From NCBI RefSeq assembly GCF_029227915.1, contig NC_079887.1:1054001-1118000 (forward strand): a stretch of 64,000 bases of DNA. The letters run 5' to 3'. Shown here piece after piece: positions 39,476 through 52,106 of this stretch. The first letter of the stretch is position 1. Every line of letters begins with the position of its first letter. Source of the DNA: Hydractinia symbiolongicarpus (taxonomy: Eukaryota > Cnidaria > Hydrozoa > Anthoathecata > Hydractiniidae). Below the pieces are notes generated by a model. That model was given only the letters and a program-made list of their open reading frames with translations. It was not told the origin of the DNA and searched no databases. The translations under genes and the position numbers were made by a program.

Positions 39476-42400
39476 TTTTTGATGAGACGCTGAATAAAAG
39501 AAGTTTAATCGCCGGCAAACGAAAACCCATGATTTTCCGTAATTCCAGGCTTGGCCCGTATAGTCAAAAGTATACAAAGAAAGTACCCAGGGAGTAAACT
39601 CATTTCCGAACGATTTTTTAAATTACTTTTTCACCACTAAAACGCATGAGACTTGCAGTTTTCAAGAATGTATTCATTTTTGATGAGACGCTGAATAAAA
39701 GCAGTTTAATCGCCGGCAAACGAAACCCGCGATTTCCCGTAAATCCCGGGCTTGGCACGTATAGTCGCATGTATACAAAGAAAGTACCCTGTGAGTAAAC
39801 TCATTTCCAGAACGATTTTTTAATTTTTTTTTTCACCACTAAAACGCATAAGACTTGTAGTTTTTAAAAATGTTTTCATTTTTGATGAGACGCTGAATAA
39901 AAGAAGTTTAATCGCCGGCAAACGAAAACCCGCGATTTCCCGTAATTCCTGGCTTGGCCCGTATAGTCAACAGTATACAAAGAAAGTACCCAGGGAGTAA
40001 ACTCATTTCCGAACGATTTTTTAAATTATTTTTTCACCACTAAAACGCACTAGACTTGTAGTTTTCAAAAATGTTTTCATTTTTGATGAGACGCTGAATA
40101 AAAGAAGTTTAATCGCCGGCAAACGAAAACCCGCGATTTCCCGTAAATCCCGGGCTTGGCCCGTATAGTCAAAAGTATACAAAGAAAGTACCCAGGGAGT
40201 AAACTCATTTCCCGAACGATTTTTTATATTATTTTTTTACCACTAAACGCATGAGACTTGTAGTTTTCAAAAATATTTTCATATTTGATGGGACGCTGAT
40301 AAAAAGAAGTTTAATCGCCGGCAAACAAAAATCCGCGATTTCCCGTAAATCCCGGACTCGGCCCGTATAGTCAAAAGTATACAAAGAAAGTACCCAGGGA
40401 GTAAACTCATTTCCCGAACGATTTTTTATATTATTTTTTTACCACTAAACGCATGAGACTTGTAGTTTTCAAAAATGTTTTCATTTTTGATGAGACGCTG
40501 AATAAAAGAAGTTTAATCGCCGGCAAACGAAAACCTGCGATTTTCCGTAAATCCTGGACTCGGCCCGTATAGTCAAAAGTATACAAAGAAAGTACCCAGG
40601 GAGTAAACTTATTTCCCAAACAATTTTTTAAATTATTATTTCATCACTAAAACGCATGAGACTTGTAGTTTTCAAGAATGTTTTCATTTTTGATGAGACG
40701 CAGAATAAAAGCAGTTTAATCGCCGGCAAGCGAAAACTTGCGATTTCCCTAAATCCTGGACTCGGTCCGTATAGTCAAAAGTATGCAAAGAAAGTACCAA
40801 GGGAGTAAACTTATTTCCAAAACGATTTTTTAAATTATTTTTTCACCACTAAAACGCATGAGACTTGTAGTTTTCAAAAATGTTTTCATTTTTGATGAGA
40901 CGCTGAATAAAAGCAGTTTAATCGCCGGCAAACGAAAACCCGCGATTTTCCGTAAATCCCGGGCTTGGCACGTATAGTCGCATGTATACAAAGAAAGTAC
41001 CCTGTGAGTAAACTCATTTCCAGAACGATTTTTTAAATTATTTTTTCACCACTAAAACGCATAAGACTTGTAGTTTTTAAAAATGTTTTCATTTTTGATG
41101 AGACGCTGAATAAAAGAAGTTTAATCGCCGGCAAACGAAAACCCGTGATTTCCCGTAAATCCCGGGCTTGGCCCGTGTAGTCAAAAGTATACAAAGAAAG
41201 TACCCAGGAAGTAAACTCATTTCCCGAACGATTTTTTAAATTACCTTTGACCACTAAAACGCATGAGACTTGTAGTTTTTAAAAATGTTTTCATTTTTGA
41301 TGAGACGCTGAATAAAAGAAGTTTAATCGCCGGCAAACGAAAACCTGAGATTTTCCGTAAATCCTGGACTCGGCCCGTATAGTCAAAAGTATACAAAGAA
41401 AGTACCCAGGGAGTAAACTCATTTCCGAACGATTTTTTAAATTACTTTTTCACCACTAAAACGCATGAGACTTGCAGTTTTCAAGAATGTATTCATTTTT
41501 GATGAGACGCTGAATAAAAGCAGTTTAATCGCCGGCAAACGAAACCCGCGATTTCCCGTAAATCCCGGGCTTGGCACGTATAGTCGCATGTATACAAAGA
41601 AAGTACCCTGTGAGTAAACTCATTTCCAGAACAATTTTTTAATTTTTTTTTTTCACCACTAAAACGCATAAGACTTGTAGTTTTTAAAAATGTTTTCATT
41701 TTTGATGAGACGCTGAATAAAAGAAGTTTAATCGCCGGCAAACGAAAACCCGCGATTTCCCGTAATTCCTGGCTTGGCCCGTATAGTCAAAAGTATACAA
41801 AGAAAGTACCCAGGGAGTAAACTCATTTCCGAACGATTTTTTAAATTATTTTTTCACCACTAAAACGCATGAGACTTGTAGTTTTCAAAAATGTTTTCAT
41901 TTTTGATGAGACGCTGAATAAAAGAAGTTTAATCGCCGGCAAACGAAAACCCGCGATTTCCCGTAAATCCCGGGCTTGGCCCGTATAGTCAAAAGTATAC
42001 AAAGAAAGTACCCAGGGAGTAAACTCATTTCCCGAACGATTTTTTATATTATTTTTTTACCACTAAACGCATGAGACTTGTAGTTTTCAAAAATATTTTC
42101 ATATTTGATGGGACGCTGATAAAAAGAAGTTTAATCGCCGGCAAACAAAAATCCGCGATTTCCCGTAAATCCCGGACTCGGCCCGTATAGTCAAAAGTAT
42201 ACAAAGAAAGTACCCAGGGAGTAAACTCATTTCCCGAACGATTTTTTATATTATTTTTTTACCACTAAACGCATGAGACTTGTAGTTTTCAAAAATGTTT
42301 TCATTTTTGATGAGACGCTGAATAAAAGAAGTTTAATCGCCGGCAAACGAAAACCTGCGATTTTCCGTAAATCCTGGACTCGGCCCGTATAGTCAAAAGT

Positions 42401-45400
42401 ATACAAAGAAAGTACCCAGGGAGTAAACTCATTTCCCAAACAATTTTTTAAATTATTATTTCATCACTAAAACGCATGAGACTTGTAGTTTTCAAGAATG
42501 TTTTCATTTTTGATGAGACGCAGAATAAAAGCAGTTTAATCGCCGGCAAGCGAAAACTTGCGATTTCCCTAAATCCTGGACTGGGCCCGTATAGTCAAAG
42601 GTATGCAAAGAAAGTACCCAGGGAGTAAACTTATTTCCAAAACGATTTTTTAAATTATTTTTTCACCACTAAAACGCATGAGACTTGTAGTTTTCAAAAA
42701 TGTTTTCATTTTTGATGAGACGCTGAATAAAAGCAGTTTAATCGCCGGCAAACGAAAACCCGCGATTTTCCGTAAATCCCGGGCTTGGCACGTATAGTCG
42801 CATGTATACAAAGAAAGTACCCTGTGAGTAAACTCATTTCCAGAACGATTTTTAAAATATTTTTTCACCACTAAAACGCATAAGACTTGTAGTTTTTAAA
42901 AATGTTTTCATTTTTGATGAGACGCAGAATAAAAGCAGTTTAATCGCCGGCAAGCGAAAACCTGCGATTTCCTTAAATCCCGGACTCGGCCCGTGTAGTC
43001 AAAAGTATACAAAGAAAGTACCCAGGAAGTAAACTCATTTCCCGAACGATTTTTTAAATTACCTTTGACCACTAAAACGCATGAGACTTGTAGTTTTTAA
43101 AAATGTTTTCATTTTTGATGAGACGCTGAATAAAAGAAGTTTAATCGCCGGCAAACGAAAACCTGAGATTTTCCGTAAATTCTGGACTCGGCCCGTATAG
43201 TCAAAAGTATACAAAGAAAGTACCCAGGGAGTAAACTCATTTCCGAACGATTTTTTAAATTACTTTTTCACCACTAAAACGCATGAGACTTGCAGTTTTC
43301 AAGAATGTATTCATTTTTGATGAGACGCTGAATAAAAGCAGTTTAATCGCCGGCAAACGAAACCCGCGATTTCCCGTAAATCCCGGGCTTGGCACGTATA
43401 GTCGCATGTATACAAAGAAAGTACCCTGTGAGTAAACTCATTTCCAGAACAATTTTTTAATTTTTTTTTTTCACCACTAAAACGCATAAGACTTGTAGTT
43501 TTTAAAAATGGCTTGGCCCGTATAGTCAAAAGTATACAAAGAAAGTACCCAGGGAGTAAACTCATTTCCGAACGATTTTTTAAATTATTTTTTCACCACT
43601 AAAACGCATGAGACTTGTAGTTTTCAAAAATGTTTTCATTTTTGATGAGACGCTGAATAAAAGAAGTTTAATCGCCGGCAAGCGAAAACTTGCGATTTCC
43701 CGTAAATCCCGGGCTTGGCCCGTATAGTCAAAGGTATGCAAAGAAAGTACCCAGGGAGTAAACTTATTTCCAAAACGATTTTTTAAATTATTTTTTACCA
43801 CTAAAACGCATGAGACTTGTAGTTTTCAAAAATGTTTTCATTTTTGATGAGACGCTGAATAAAAGCAGTTTAATCGCCGGCAAACGAAAACCCGCGATTT
43901 TCCGTAAATCCCGGGCTTGGCTCGTATAGTCGCATGTATACAAAGAAAGTACCCTGTGAGTAAACTCATTTCCAGAACGATTTTTAAAATATTTTTTCAC
44001 CACTAAAACGCATAAGACTTGTAGTTTTTAAAAATGTTTTCATTTTTGATGAGACGCAGAATAAAAGCAGTTTAATCGCCGGCAAGCGAAAACCTGCGAT
44101 TTCCTTAAATCCCGGACTCGGCCCGTATAGTCAAAAGTATGCAAAGAAAGTACCCAGGGAGTAAACTCATTTCCAAAACGATTTTTTAAATTATTTTTTT
44201 ACCACTAAACGCATGAGACTTGTAGTTTTCAAAAATGTTTTCATTTTTGATGAGACGCTGAATAAAAGAAGTTTAATCGCCGGCAAACGAAAACCTGCGA
44301 TTTTCCGTAAATCCTGGACCCGGCCCGTATAGTCAAAAGTATACAAAGAAAGTACCCAGGGAGTAAACTCATTTGCCAAACGATTTTTTATATTATTATT
44401 TCACCACTAAAACGCATGAGACCTGTAGTTTTCAAGAATGTTTTCATTTTTGATGAGACGCAGAATAAAAGCAGTTTAATCGCCGGCAAGCGAAAACCTG
44501 CGATTTCCCTAAATCCCGGACTCGGCCCGTATAGTCAAAAGTATGCAAAGAAAATACCCAGGGAGTAAACTCATTTCCCAAACGATTTTTTAAATTATTT
44601 TTTCACCACTAAAACGCATGAGACTTGTAGTTTTCAAAAATGTTTTCATCTTTGATGAGACGCAGAATAAAAGCAGTTTAATCGCCGGCAAACGAAAATC
44701 CGCGATTTCCCGTAAATCCCGGGCTTGGCCCGTATAGTCAAAAGTATACAAAGAAAGTACCCTGTGAGTAAACTCATTTCCAGAACGATTTTTTAATTTT
44801 TTTTTTCACCACTAAAACGCATAAGACGTGTAGTTTTTAAAAATGTTTTCATTTTTGATGAGACGCTGAATAAAAGAAGTTTAATCGCCGGCAAAGGAAA
44901 ACCCACGATTTCCCGTAATTCCAGGCTTGGCCCGTATAGTCAAAAGTATACAAAGAAAGTACCCAGGGAGTAAACTCATTTCCGAACGATTTTTTAAATT
45001 ACTTTTTCACCACTAAAACGCATGAGACTTGCAGTTTTCAAGAATGTATTCATTTTTGATGAGACGCTGAATAAAAGCAGTTTAATCGCCGGCAAACGAA
45101 ACCCGCTATTTCCCGTAAATCCCGGGCTTGGCACGTATAGTCGCATGTATACAAAGAAAGTACCCTGTGAGTAAACTCATTTCCAGAACGATTTTTTAAT
45201 TTTTTTTTTCACCACTAAAACGCATAAGACTTGTAGTTTTTAAAAATGTTTTCATTTTTGATGAGACGCTGAATAAAAGAAGTTTAATCGCCGGCAAACG
45301 AAAACCCGCGATTTCCCGTAATTCCCGGCTTGGCCCGTATAGTCAAAAGTATACAAAGAAAGTACCCAGGGAGTAAACTCATTTCCGAACGATTTTTTAA

Positions 45401-48400
45401 ATTATTTTTTCACCACTAAAACGCATGAGACTTGTAGTTTTCAAAAATGTTTTCATTTTTGATGAGACGCTTAAAGAAAGAGGTTTAATCGCCGGCAAAC
45501 GAAAACCTGCGATTTTCCGTAAATCCAGGACTCGGCCCGTATAGTCAAAAGTATACAAAGAAAGTACCCAGGGAGTAAACTCATTTGCCAAACGATTTTT
45601 TATATTATTATTTCACCACTAAAACGCATGAGACCTGTAGTTTTCAAGAATGTTTTCATTTTTGATGAGACACAGAATAAAAGCAGTTTCATCGCCGGCA
45701 AGCGAAAACCTGCGATTTCCCTAAATCCCGGACTCGGCCCGTATAGTCAAAAGTATGCAAAGAAAATACCCAGGGAGTAAACTCATTTCCCGAACGATTT
45801 TTTAAATTATTTTTTCACCACTAAAACGCATGAGACTTGTAGTTTTCAAAAATGTTTTCATCTTTGATGAGACGCAGAATAAAAGCAGTTTAATCGCCGG
45901 CAAACGAAAACCCGCGATTTCCCGTAAATCCCGGGCTTGGCCCGTATAGTCAAAAGTATACAAAGAAAGTACCCTGTGAGTAAACTCATTTCCAGAACGA
46001 TTTTTTAATTTTTTTTTTCACCACTAAAACGCATAAGACGTGTAGTTTTTAAAAATGTTTTCATTTTTGATGAGACGCTGAATAAAAGAAGTTTAATCGC
46101 CGGCAAACGAAAACCCACGATTTCCCGTAATTCCAGGCTTAGCCCGTATAGTCAAAAGTATACAAAGAAAGTACCCAGGGAGTAAACTCATTTCCGAACG
46201 ATTTTTTAAATTACTTTTTCACCACTAAAACGCATGAGACTTGCAGTTTTCAAGAATGTATTCATTTTTGATGAGACGCTGAATAAAAGCAGTTTAATCG
46301 CCGGCAAACGAAACCCGCTATTTCCCGTAAATCCCGGGCTTGGCACGTATAGTCGCATGTATACAAAGAAAGTACCCTGTGAGTAAACTCATTTCCAGAA
46401 CGATTTTTTAATTTTTTTTTTCACCACTAAAACGCATAAGACGTGTAGTTTTTAAAAATGTTTTCATTTTTGATGAGACGCTGAATAAAAGAAGTTTAAT
46501 CGCCGGCAAACGAAAACCCACGATTTCCCGTAATTCCAGGCTTGGCCCGTATAGTCAAAAGTATACAAAGAAAGTACCCAGGGAGTAAACTCATTTCCGA
46601 ACGATTTTTTAAATTACTTTTTCACCACTAAAACGCATGAGACTTGCAGTTTTCAAGAATGTATTCATTTTTGATGAGACGCTGAATAAAAGCAGTTTAA
46701 TCGCCGGCAAACGAAACCCGCTATTTCCCGTAAATCCCGGGCTTGGCACGTATAGTCGCATGTATACAAAGAAAGTACCCTGTGAGTAAACTCATTTCAA
46801 GAACGATTTTTTAATATTTTTTTTTCACCACTAAAACGCATAAGACTTGTAGTTTTTAAAAATGTTTTCATTTTTGATGAGACGCTGAATAAAAGAAGTT
46901 TAATCGCCGGCAAACGAAAACCCGCGATTTCCCGTAATTCCCGGCTTGGCCCGTATAGTCAAAAGTATACAAAGAAAGTACCCAGGGAGTAAACTCATTT
47001 CCGAACGATTTTTTAAATTATTTTTTCACCACTAAAACGCATGAGACTTGTAGTTTTCAAAATTGTTTTCATTTTTGATGAGACGCTGAATAAAAGAAGT
47101 TTAATCGCCGGCAAACGAAAACCCGCGATTTCCCGTAAATCCCGGGCTTGGCCCGTATAGTCAAAAGTATACAAAGAAAGTACCCGGGGAGTAAACTCAT
47201 TTCCCGAACGATTTTTTATATTATTTTTTTACCACTAAACGCATGAGACTTGTAGTTTTCAAAAATATTTTCATATTTGATGGGACGCTGATAAAAAGAA
47301 GTTTAATCGCCGGCAAACAAAAATCCGCGATTTCCCGTAAATCCCGGACTTGGCCCGTATAGTCAAAAGTATACAAAGAAAGTACCCAGGGAGTAAACTC
47401 ATTTCCCGAACGATTTTTTAAATTATTTTTTCACCACTAAAACGCATGAGACTTGTAGTTTTCAAAAATGTTTTCATTTTTGATGAGACGCTTAAAGAAA
47501 GAGGTTTAATCGCCGGCAAACGAAAACCTGCGATTTTCCGTAAATCCTGGACTCGGCCCGTATAGTCAAAAGTATACAAAGAAAGTACCCAGGGAGTAAA
47601 CTCATTTGCCAAACGATTTTTTATATTATTATTTCACCACTAAAACGCATGAGACCTGTAGTTTTCAAGAATGTTTTCATTTTTGATGAGACGCAGAATA
47701 AAAGCAGTTTAATCGCCGGCAAGCGAAAACCTGCGATTTCCCTAAATCCCGGACTTGGCCCGTATAGTCAAAAGTATGCAAAGAAAATACCCAGGGAGTA
47801 AACTCATTTCCCGAACGATTTTTTAAATTATTTTTTCACCACTAAAACGCATGAGACTTGTAGTTTTTAAAAATGTTTTCATTTTTGATGAGACGCTGAA
47901 TAAAAGAAGTTTAATCGCCGGCAAACGAAAACCCGCGATTTCCCGTAATTCCCGGCTTGGCCCGTATAGTCAAAAGTATACAAAGAAAGTACCCAGGGAG
48001 TAAACTCATTTCCGAACGATTTTTTAAATTATTTTTTCACCACTAAAACGCATGAGACTTGTAGTTTTCAAAAATGTTTTCATTTTTGATGAGACGCTGA
48101 ATAAAAGAAGTTTAATCGCCGGCAAACGAAGACCCGCGATTTCCCGTAAATCCCGGGCTTGGCCCGTATAGTCAAAAGTATACAAAGAAAGTACCCAGGG
48201 AGTAAACTCATTTCCCGAACGATTTTTTATATTATTTTTTTACCACTAAACGCATGAGACTTGTAGTTTTCAAAAATATTTTCATATTTGATGGGACGCT
48301 GATAAAAAGAAGTTTAATCGCCGGCAAACAAAAATCCGCGATTTCCCGTAAATCCCGGACTCGGCCCGTATAGTCAAAAGTATACAAAGAAAGTACCCAG

Positions 48401-51027
48401 GGAGTAAACTCATTTCCCGAACGATTTTTTAAATTATTTTTTCACCACTAAAACGCATGAGACTTGTAGTTTTCAAAAATGTTTTCATTTTTGATGAGAC
48501 GCTTAAAGAAAGAGGTTTAATCGCCGGCAAACGAAATCCCGCGCTTTCCCGTAAATCCGGGGCTTGGCCCGTATAGTCGAATGTATACAAAGAAAGTACC
48601 CAGGGAGTAAACTCATTTCCCGAACGATTTTTTAAATTTTTTTTTCACCACTAATACGCATGAGACTTGTAGTTTTCAAAAATGTTTTCATTTTTGATGA
48701 GACGCTTAATGAAAGAGGTTTAATCGCCGGAAAACGAAAAACCGCGATTTCCCGTAAATCCCGGGCTTGGCCCGTATAGTCGAATGTATACAAAGAAAGT
48801 ACCCTGTGTGTAAACTCATTTCCAGAACGATTTTTTAATTTATTTTTTCACCACTAAAACGCATAAGACTTGTAGTTTTTAAAAATGTTTTCATTTTTGA
48901 TGAGACGCTGAAGAAAAGAAGTTTAATCGCGGGCAAACGAAAACCCGCGATTTCCCGTAAATCCCGGGCTTGGCACGTATAGTCGAATGTATACAAAGAA
49001 AGTACCCTGTGAGTAAACTCATTTCCAGAACGATTTTTTAATTTTTTTTTTTCACCACTAAAACGCATAAGACTTGTAGTTTTTAAAAATGTTTTCATTT
49101 TTGATGAGACCCTGAATAAAAGAAGTTTAATCGCCGGCAAACGAAAACCCACGATTTCCCGTATTTCCAGGCTTAGCCCGTATAGTCAAAAGTATACAAA
49201 GAAAGTACCCAGGGAGTAAACTCATTTCCGAACGATTTTTTAAATTACTTTTTCACCACTAAAACGCATGAGACTTGCAGTTTTCAAGAATGTATTCATT
49301 TTTGATGAGACGCTGAATAAAAGCAGTTTAATCGCCGGCAAACGAAACCCGCTATTTCCCGTAAATCCCGGGCTTGGCACGTATAGTCGCATGTATACAA
49401 AGAAAGTACCCTGTGAGTAAACTCATTTCCAGAACGATTTTTTAATTTTTTTTTTCACCACTAAAACGCATAAGACTTGTAGTTTTTAAAAATGTTTTCA
49501 TTTTTGATGAGACGCTGAATAAAAGAAGTTTAATCGCCGGCAAACGAAAACCCGCGATTTCCCGTAATTCCCGGCTTGGCCCGTATAGTCAAAATTATAC
49601 AAAGAAAGTACCCAGGGAGTAAACTCATTTCCGAACGATTTTTTAAATTACTTTTTCACCACTAAAACGCATGAGACTTGTAGTTTTCAAAAATGTTTTC
49701 ATTTTTGATGAGACGCTGAATAAAAGAAGTTTAATCGCCGGCAAACGAAAACCCGCGATTTCCCGTAAATCCCGGGCTTGGCCCGTATAGTCAAAAGTAT
49801 ACAAAGAAAGTACCCAGGGAGTAAACTCATTTCCCGAACGATTTTTTATATTATTTTTTTACCACTAAACGCATGAGACTTGTAGTTTTCAAAAATATTT
49901 TCATATTTGATGGGACGCTGATAAAAAGAAGTTTAATCGCCGGCAAACAAAAATCCGCGATTTCCCGTAAATCCCGGACTCGGCCCGTATAGTCAAAAGT
50001 ATACAAAGAAAGTACCCAGGGAGTAAACTCATTTCCCGAACGATTTTTTAAATTATTTTTTCACCACTAAAACGCATGAGACTTGTAGTTTTCAAAAATG
50101 TTTTCATTTTTGATGAGACGCTTAAAGAAAGAGGTTTAATCGCCGGCAAACGAAATCCCGCGCTTTCCCGTAAATCCGGGGCTTGGCCCGTATAGTCGAA
50201 TGTATACAAAGAAAGTACCCAGGGAGTAAACTCATTTCCCGAACGCTTTTTTAAATTATTTTTTCACCACTAAAACGCATGAGACTTGTAGTTTTCAAAA
50301 ATGTTTTCATTTTTGATGAGACGCTGAATAAAAGCAGTTTAATCGCCGGCAAACGAAAACCTGCGATTTCCCTAAATCCCGGACTCGGCCCGTATAGTCA
50401 AAAGTATACAAAGAAAGTACCCAGGGAGTAAACTCATTTCCCGAACGATTTTTTAAATTATTTTTTCACCACTAAAACGCATGAGACTTGCAGTTTTCAA
50501 GAATGTATTCATTTTTGATGAGACGCTGAATAAAAGCAGTTTAATCGCCGGCAAACGAAACCCGCTATTTCCCGTAAATCCCGGGCTTGGCACGTATAGT
50601 CGCATGTATACAAAGAAAGTACCCTGTGAGTAAACTCATTTCCAGAACGATTTTTTAATTTTTTTTTTCACCACTAAAACGCATAAGACTTGTAGTTTTT
50701 AAAAATGTTTTCATTTTTGATGAGACGCTGAATAAAAGAAGTTTAATCGCCGGCAAACGAAAACCCGCGATTTCCCGTAATTCCCGGCTTGGCCCGTATA
50801 GTCAAAAGTATACAAAGAAAGTACCCAGGGAGTAAACTCATTTCCGAACGATTTTTTAAATTATTTTTTCACCACTAAAACGCATGAGACTTGTAGTTTT
50901 CAAAAATGTTTTCATTTTTGATGAGACGCTGAATAAAAGAAGTTTAATCGCCGGCAAACGAAAACCCGCGATTTCCCGTAAATCCCGGGCTTGGCCCGTA
51001 TAGTCAAAAGTATACAAAGAAAGTACC
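39476..51027 (+). repeat. Satellite segment with 8-10 unit higher-order periods
   Basis: Similar unit series recur at offsets of ~1,820 bp (near 40431 and 42251), ~1,617 bp (near 41033 and 42650), ~2,021 bp (near 45397 and 47418) and ~1,620 bp (near 48222 and 49842). Characteristic variants are 'cagttttcaagaatgtattc', 'gtagtcgcatgtatac'-like sequence, and 'cccgtaattcccggcttgg'. One shortened unit is listed separately. No gene seen. Confidence 0.7.
43426..43549 (+). repeat. Truncated satellite unit (124 bp; 79 bp internal deletion)
   Basis: This unit starts normally but jumps from 'gtagtttttaaaaatg' directly to 'gcttggcccgtatagtc' at 43510/43511. Compared with the matching unit near 41690-41770, 79 bp are missing, covering the 'gatgagacg' to 'taattcc' part. 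The junction has at most a one- or two-base overlap. The neighbours are full length. Confidence 0.9.
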
Positions 51028-51034
51028 CAGGGAG
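51028..51034 (+). repeat. Target site duplication, left copy (CAGGGAG)
   Basis: These seven satellite bases immediately precede the element and recur immediately after it at 56911-56917. An uninterrupted unit reads 'acccagggagtaaactc', with CAGGGAG once, so deleting the element plus one copy restores the exact satellite sequence. Confidence 0.9.
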
Positions 51035-51046
51035 TAGGCTGTTCAG
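51035..51046 (+). repeat. Left terminal inverted repeat
   Basis: TAGGCTGTTCAG is the exact reverse complement of the last 12 bases of the element. After it the two ends share only a few further bases (a TCA motif, with a one-base offset). Confidence 0.92.
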
Positions 51047-51055
51047 TCACGTGAC
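51046..51055. other. 10 bp palindrome GTCACGTGAC abutting the left terminus
   Basis: A perfect palindrome centred on the E-box CACGTG lies directly inside the left terminal repeat and is absent from the right end. It could bind a host bHLH-type factor or the transposase; the sequence alone does not decide. Confidence 0.6.
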
Positions 51056-51060
51056 TTTTT

Positions 51061-51102
51061 GCCGTGTTCGGAAATTCAGCTTAAAACAAGCTCGCACACG
51101 GC
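51061..51102. other. Subterminal hairpin, left end
   Basis: GCCGTGT (51061-51067) and ACACGGC (51096-51102) form a perfect 7 bp inverted repeat with a 28-base loop, 15 bases inside the left terminus. GCCGTGTT also occurs at 56711 in the right subterminal region, so the motif is shared by the two ends. A role in transposase binding is inference. Confidence 0.55.
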
Positions 51103-51401
51103 AACGCGTATTTTGTTATTGCGCGTGATGGCACTTATTTTAAATCGTCGAATTCGGCACCTATTTCGCTTAAGACAGATGGTGTATGGGCAGATAGTGA
51201 TTGTTAAGTACCTTAAATTTGTTTTTTTGAATGAGACTTGTTTAAACGACCAACAGTGTATTCAGATTTCGACGAGGGAAATGTAAACTTGGCGCAAACA
51301 GAGGAAAGTGCATGACGTATCAGGTAGTCTCACTTGAAATTAGTTTATATTAAAAATATACTTTCAATTTCTATTCTTATTCCTAACTTTCCTGCATGAC
51401 A

Positions 51402-51446
51402 AATCTGGAGAAAAAGCATTTTTTGTTTATATCGAACCCCCGTCTT
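51402..51446 (+). repeat. Subterminal direct repeat, left copy
   Basis: AATCTGGAG (51402-51410) followed by ACCCCCGTCTT (51436-51446) recurs in the same order and orientation near the right end (56642-56650 and 56697-56707). The sequence between the two motifs has diverged. It could be a shared protein-binding site or an old internal duplication. Confidence 0.6.
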
Positions 51447-51608
51447 AAAGTTCTATGTGACTTGCTGCAGTGCAACAACGAATTTCGACTTTTTATTTAT
51501 TTTATTTTATTATATAATTTATAGTCTTGGAATGATGGCTATTAATCATGGCTATGTGCTAGATATTCCAGTTAACATTAGACACAGCTACTAAACTAAA
51601 GCACCAAA

Positions 51609-51638
51609 GCTAGCTAGCTACCTAGCTATATATATATT
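51609..51638. repeat. Simple repeat (tagc)n / (ta)n
   Basis: A low-complexity run of 'gctagctagctacctagcta' followed by 'tatatatat', within the 5' non-coding part of the transposon. Confidence 0.85.
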
Positions 51639-52106
51639 AGCCGAAGTAGTGGACCAGAAGATGGAGTGTGTGATGTTGTGTTTAATTATTCCATACCACT
51701 GTGTGGTTAATAGATAAAGGTATATTTTGCTTACTACTAGTGTGATTTGGTTTTTAAACACTTAAAGTATTAGGCTTGGAAATTTGTTGATTCCAGATAC
51801 CAATTTGTTACCCACTCAGTTCTTGCAAACTGTTTACTGTTTACCATTATTCTTTTTTACAAAAACGCCTCTCTTCCAACTTTCCAGGCCTAAAGTTAGC
51901 TAAGAGTCAGAGTAGGTTACTTTATAGCTAGCTTATACTGTTTTAAAAAGCAAGATTTAGATAATAATTGAAGAGATAATGATTATATAATGTTATTTTT
52001 GTAAATATTCCATTGTTTAGTATGTATAGCTATATCATAATTGCTGACGTAAACTAGAAAGGCAGATAATACACAGTCTAGGTAGGAATGGTACTTTAAA
52101 AATAAT

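Larger units (their letters stand above)
1..51034 (+). repeat. Left satellite array, ~203 bp units, head-to-tail
   Basis: This is a continuous tandem array of a ~203 bp unit, about 250 copies, with every copy in the same orientation. Taking CAGGGAG as phase zero, a unit runs: 'cagggagtaaactcatttcc', T-rich stretch, 'caccactaaaacgcatgaga', 'cttgtagttttcaaaaatg', 'ttttcatttttgatgagacg', 'aagtttaatcgccggcaaac', 'cgcgatttcccgtaaatccc', 'gggcttggcccgtatagtc', 'aaaagtatacaaagaaagta', 'cc'. Units differ by scattered substitutions and 1-3 bp indels; subfamilies are recognisable. The length is not a multiple of three, so no frame runs through successive units, and the short open frames on either strand are not taken as genes. 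Nothing other than satellite was seen in this interval. Centromeric or heterochromatic function is possible but is inference only. Confidence 0.98.
51047..52106 (+). other. 5' non-coding region of the transposon
   Basis: About 1.06 kb without a convincing gene. The only sizeable open frame (51059-51286) begins at TTG, not ATG, and shows no recognisable domain. The region is AT-rich; a TATATAA sits at 51984-51990, about 117 bp before the transposase start, and may be promoter-like (weak). A tiny upstream ATG (52088, reading ATG GTA CTT TAA) precedes the main start in another frame. Several AG sites preceded by pyrimidines, such as after 'cttccaactttccag' near 51888, could be 3' splice sites if a 5' exon exists. 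Confidence 0.5.

Noticed and set aside
338-50850. Dozens of 60-120 codon open frames with recurring peptides (MRLVVFKNVFIF on +, FTPWVLSLYTFDYTG on -)
   Set aside because: They are the same satellite unit read again and again, on both strands at once. The unit length (203) is not a multiple of three, they end wherever a variant gives a stop, and no domain is visible.
1-51034. CRISPR array
   Set aside because: Units are repeated over their full length without unique spacers, and the context is eukaryotic.
51059-51286. 75-codon frame at the left end of the transposon
   Set aside because: It starts at TTG, overlaps the subterminal hairpin, and has no recognisable domain or link to the main gene.
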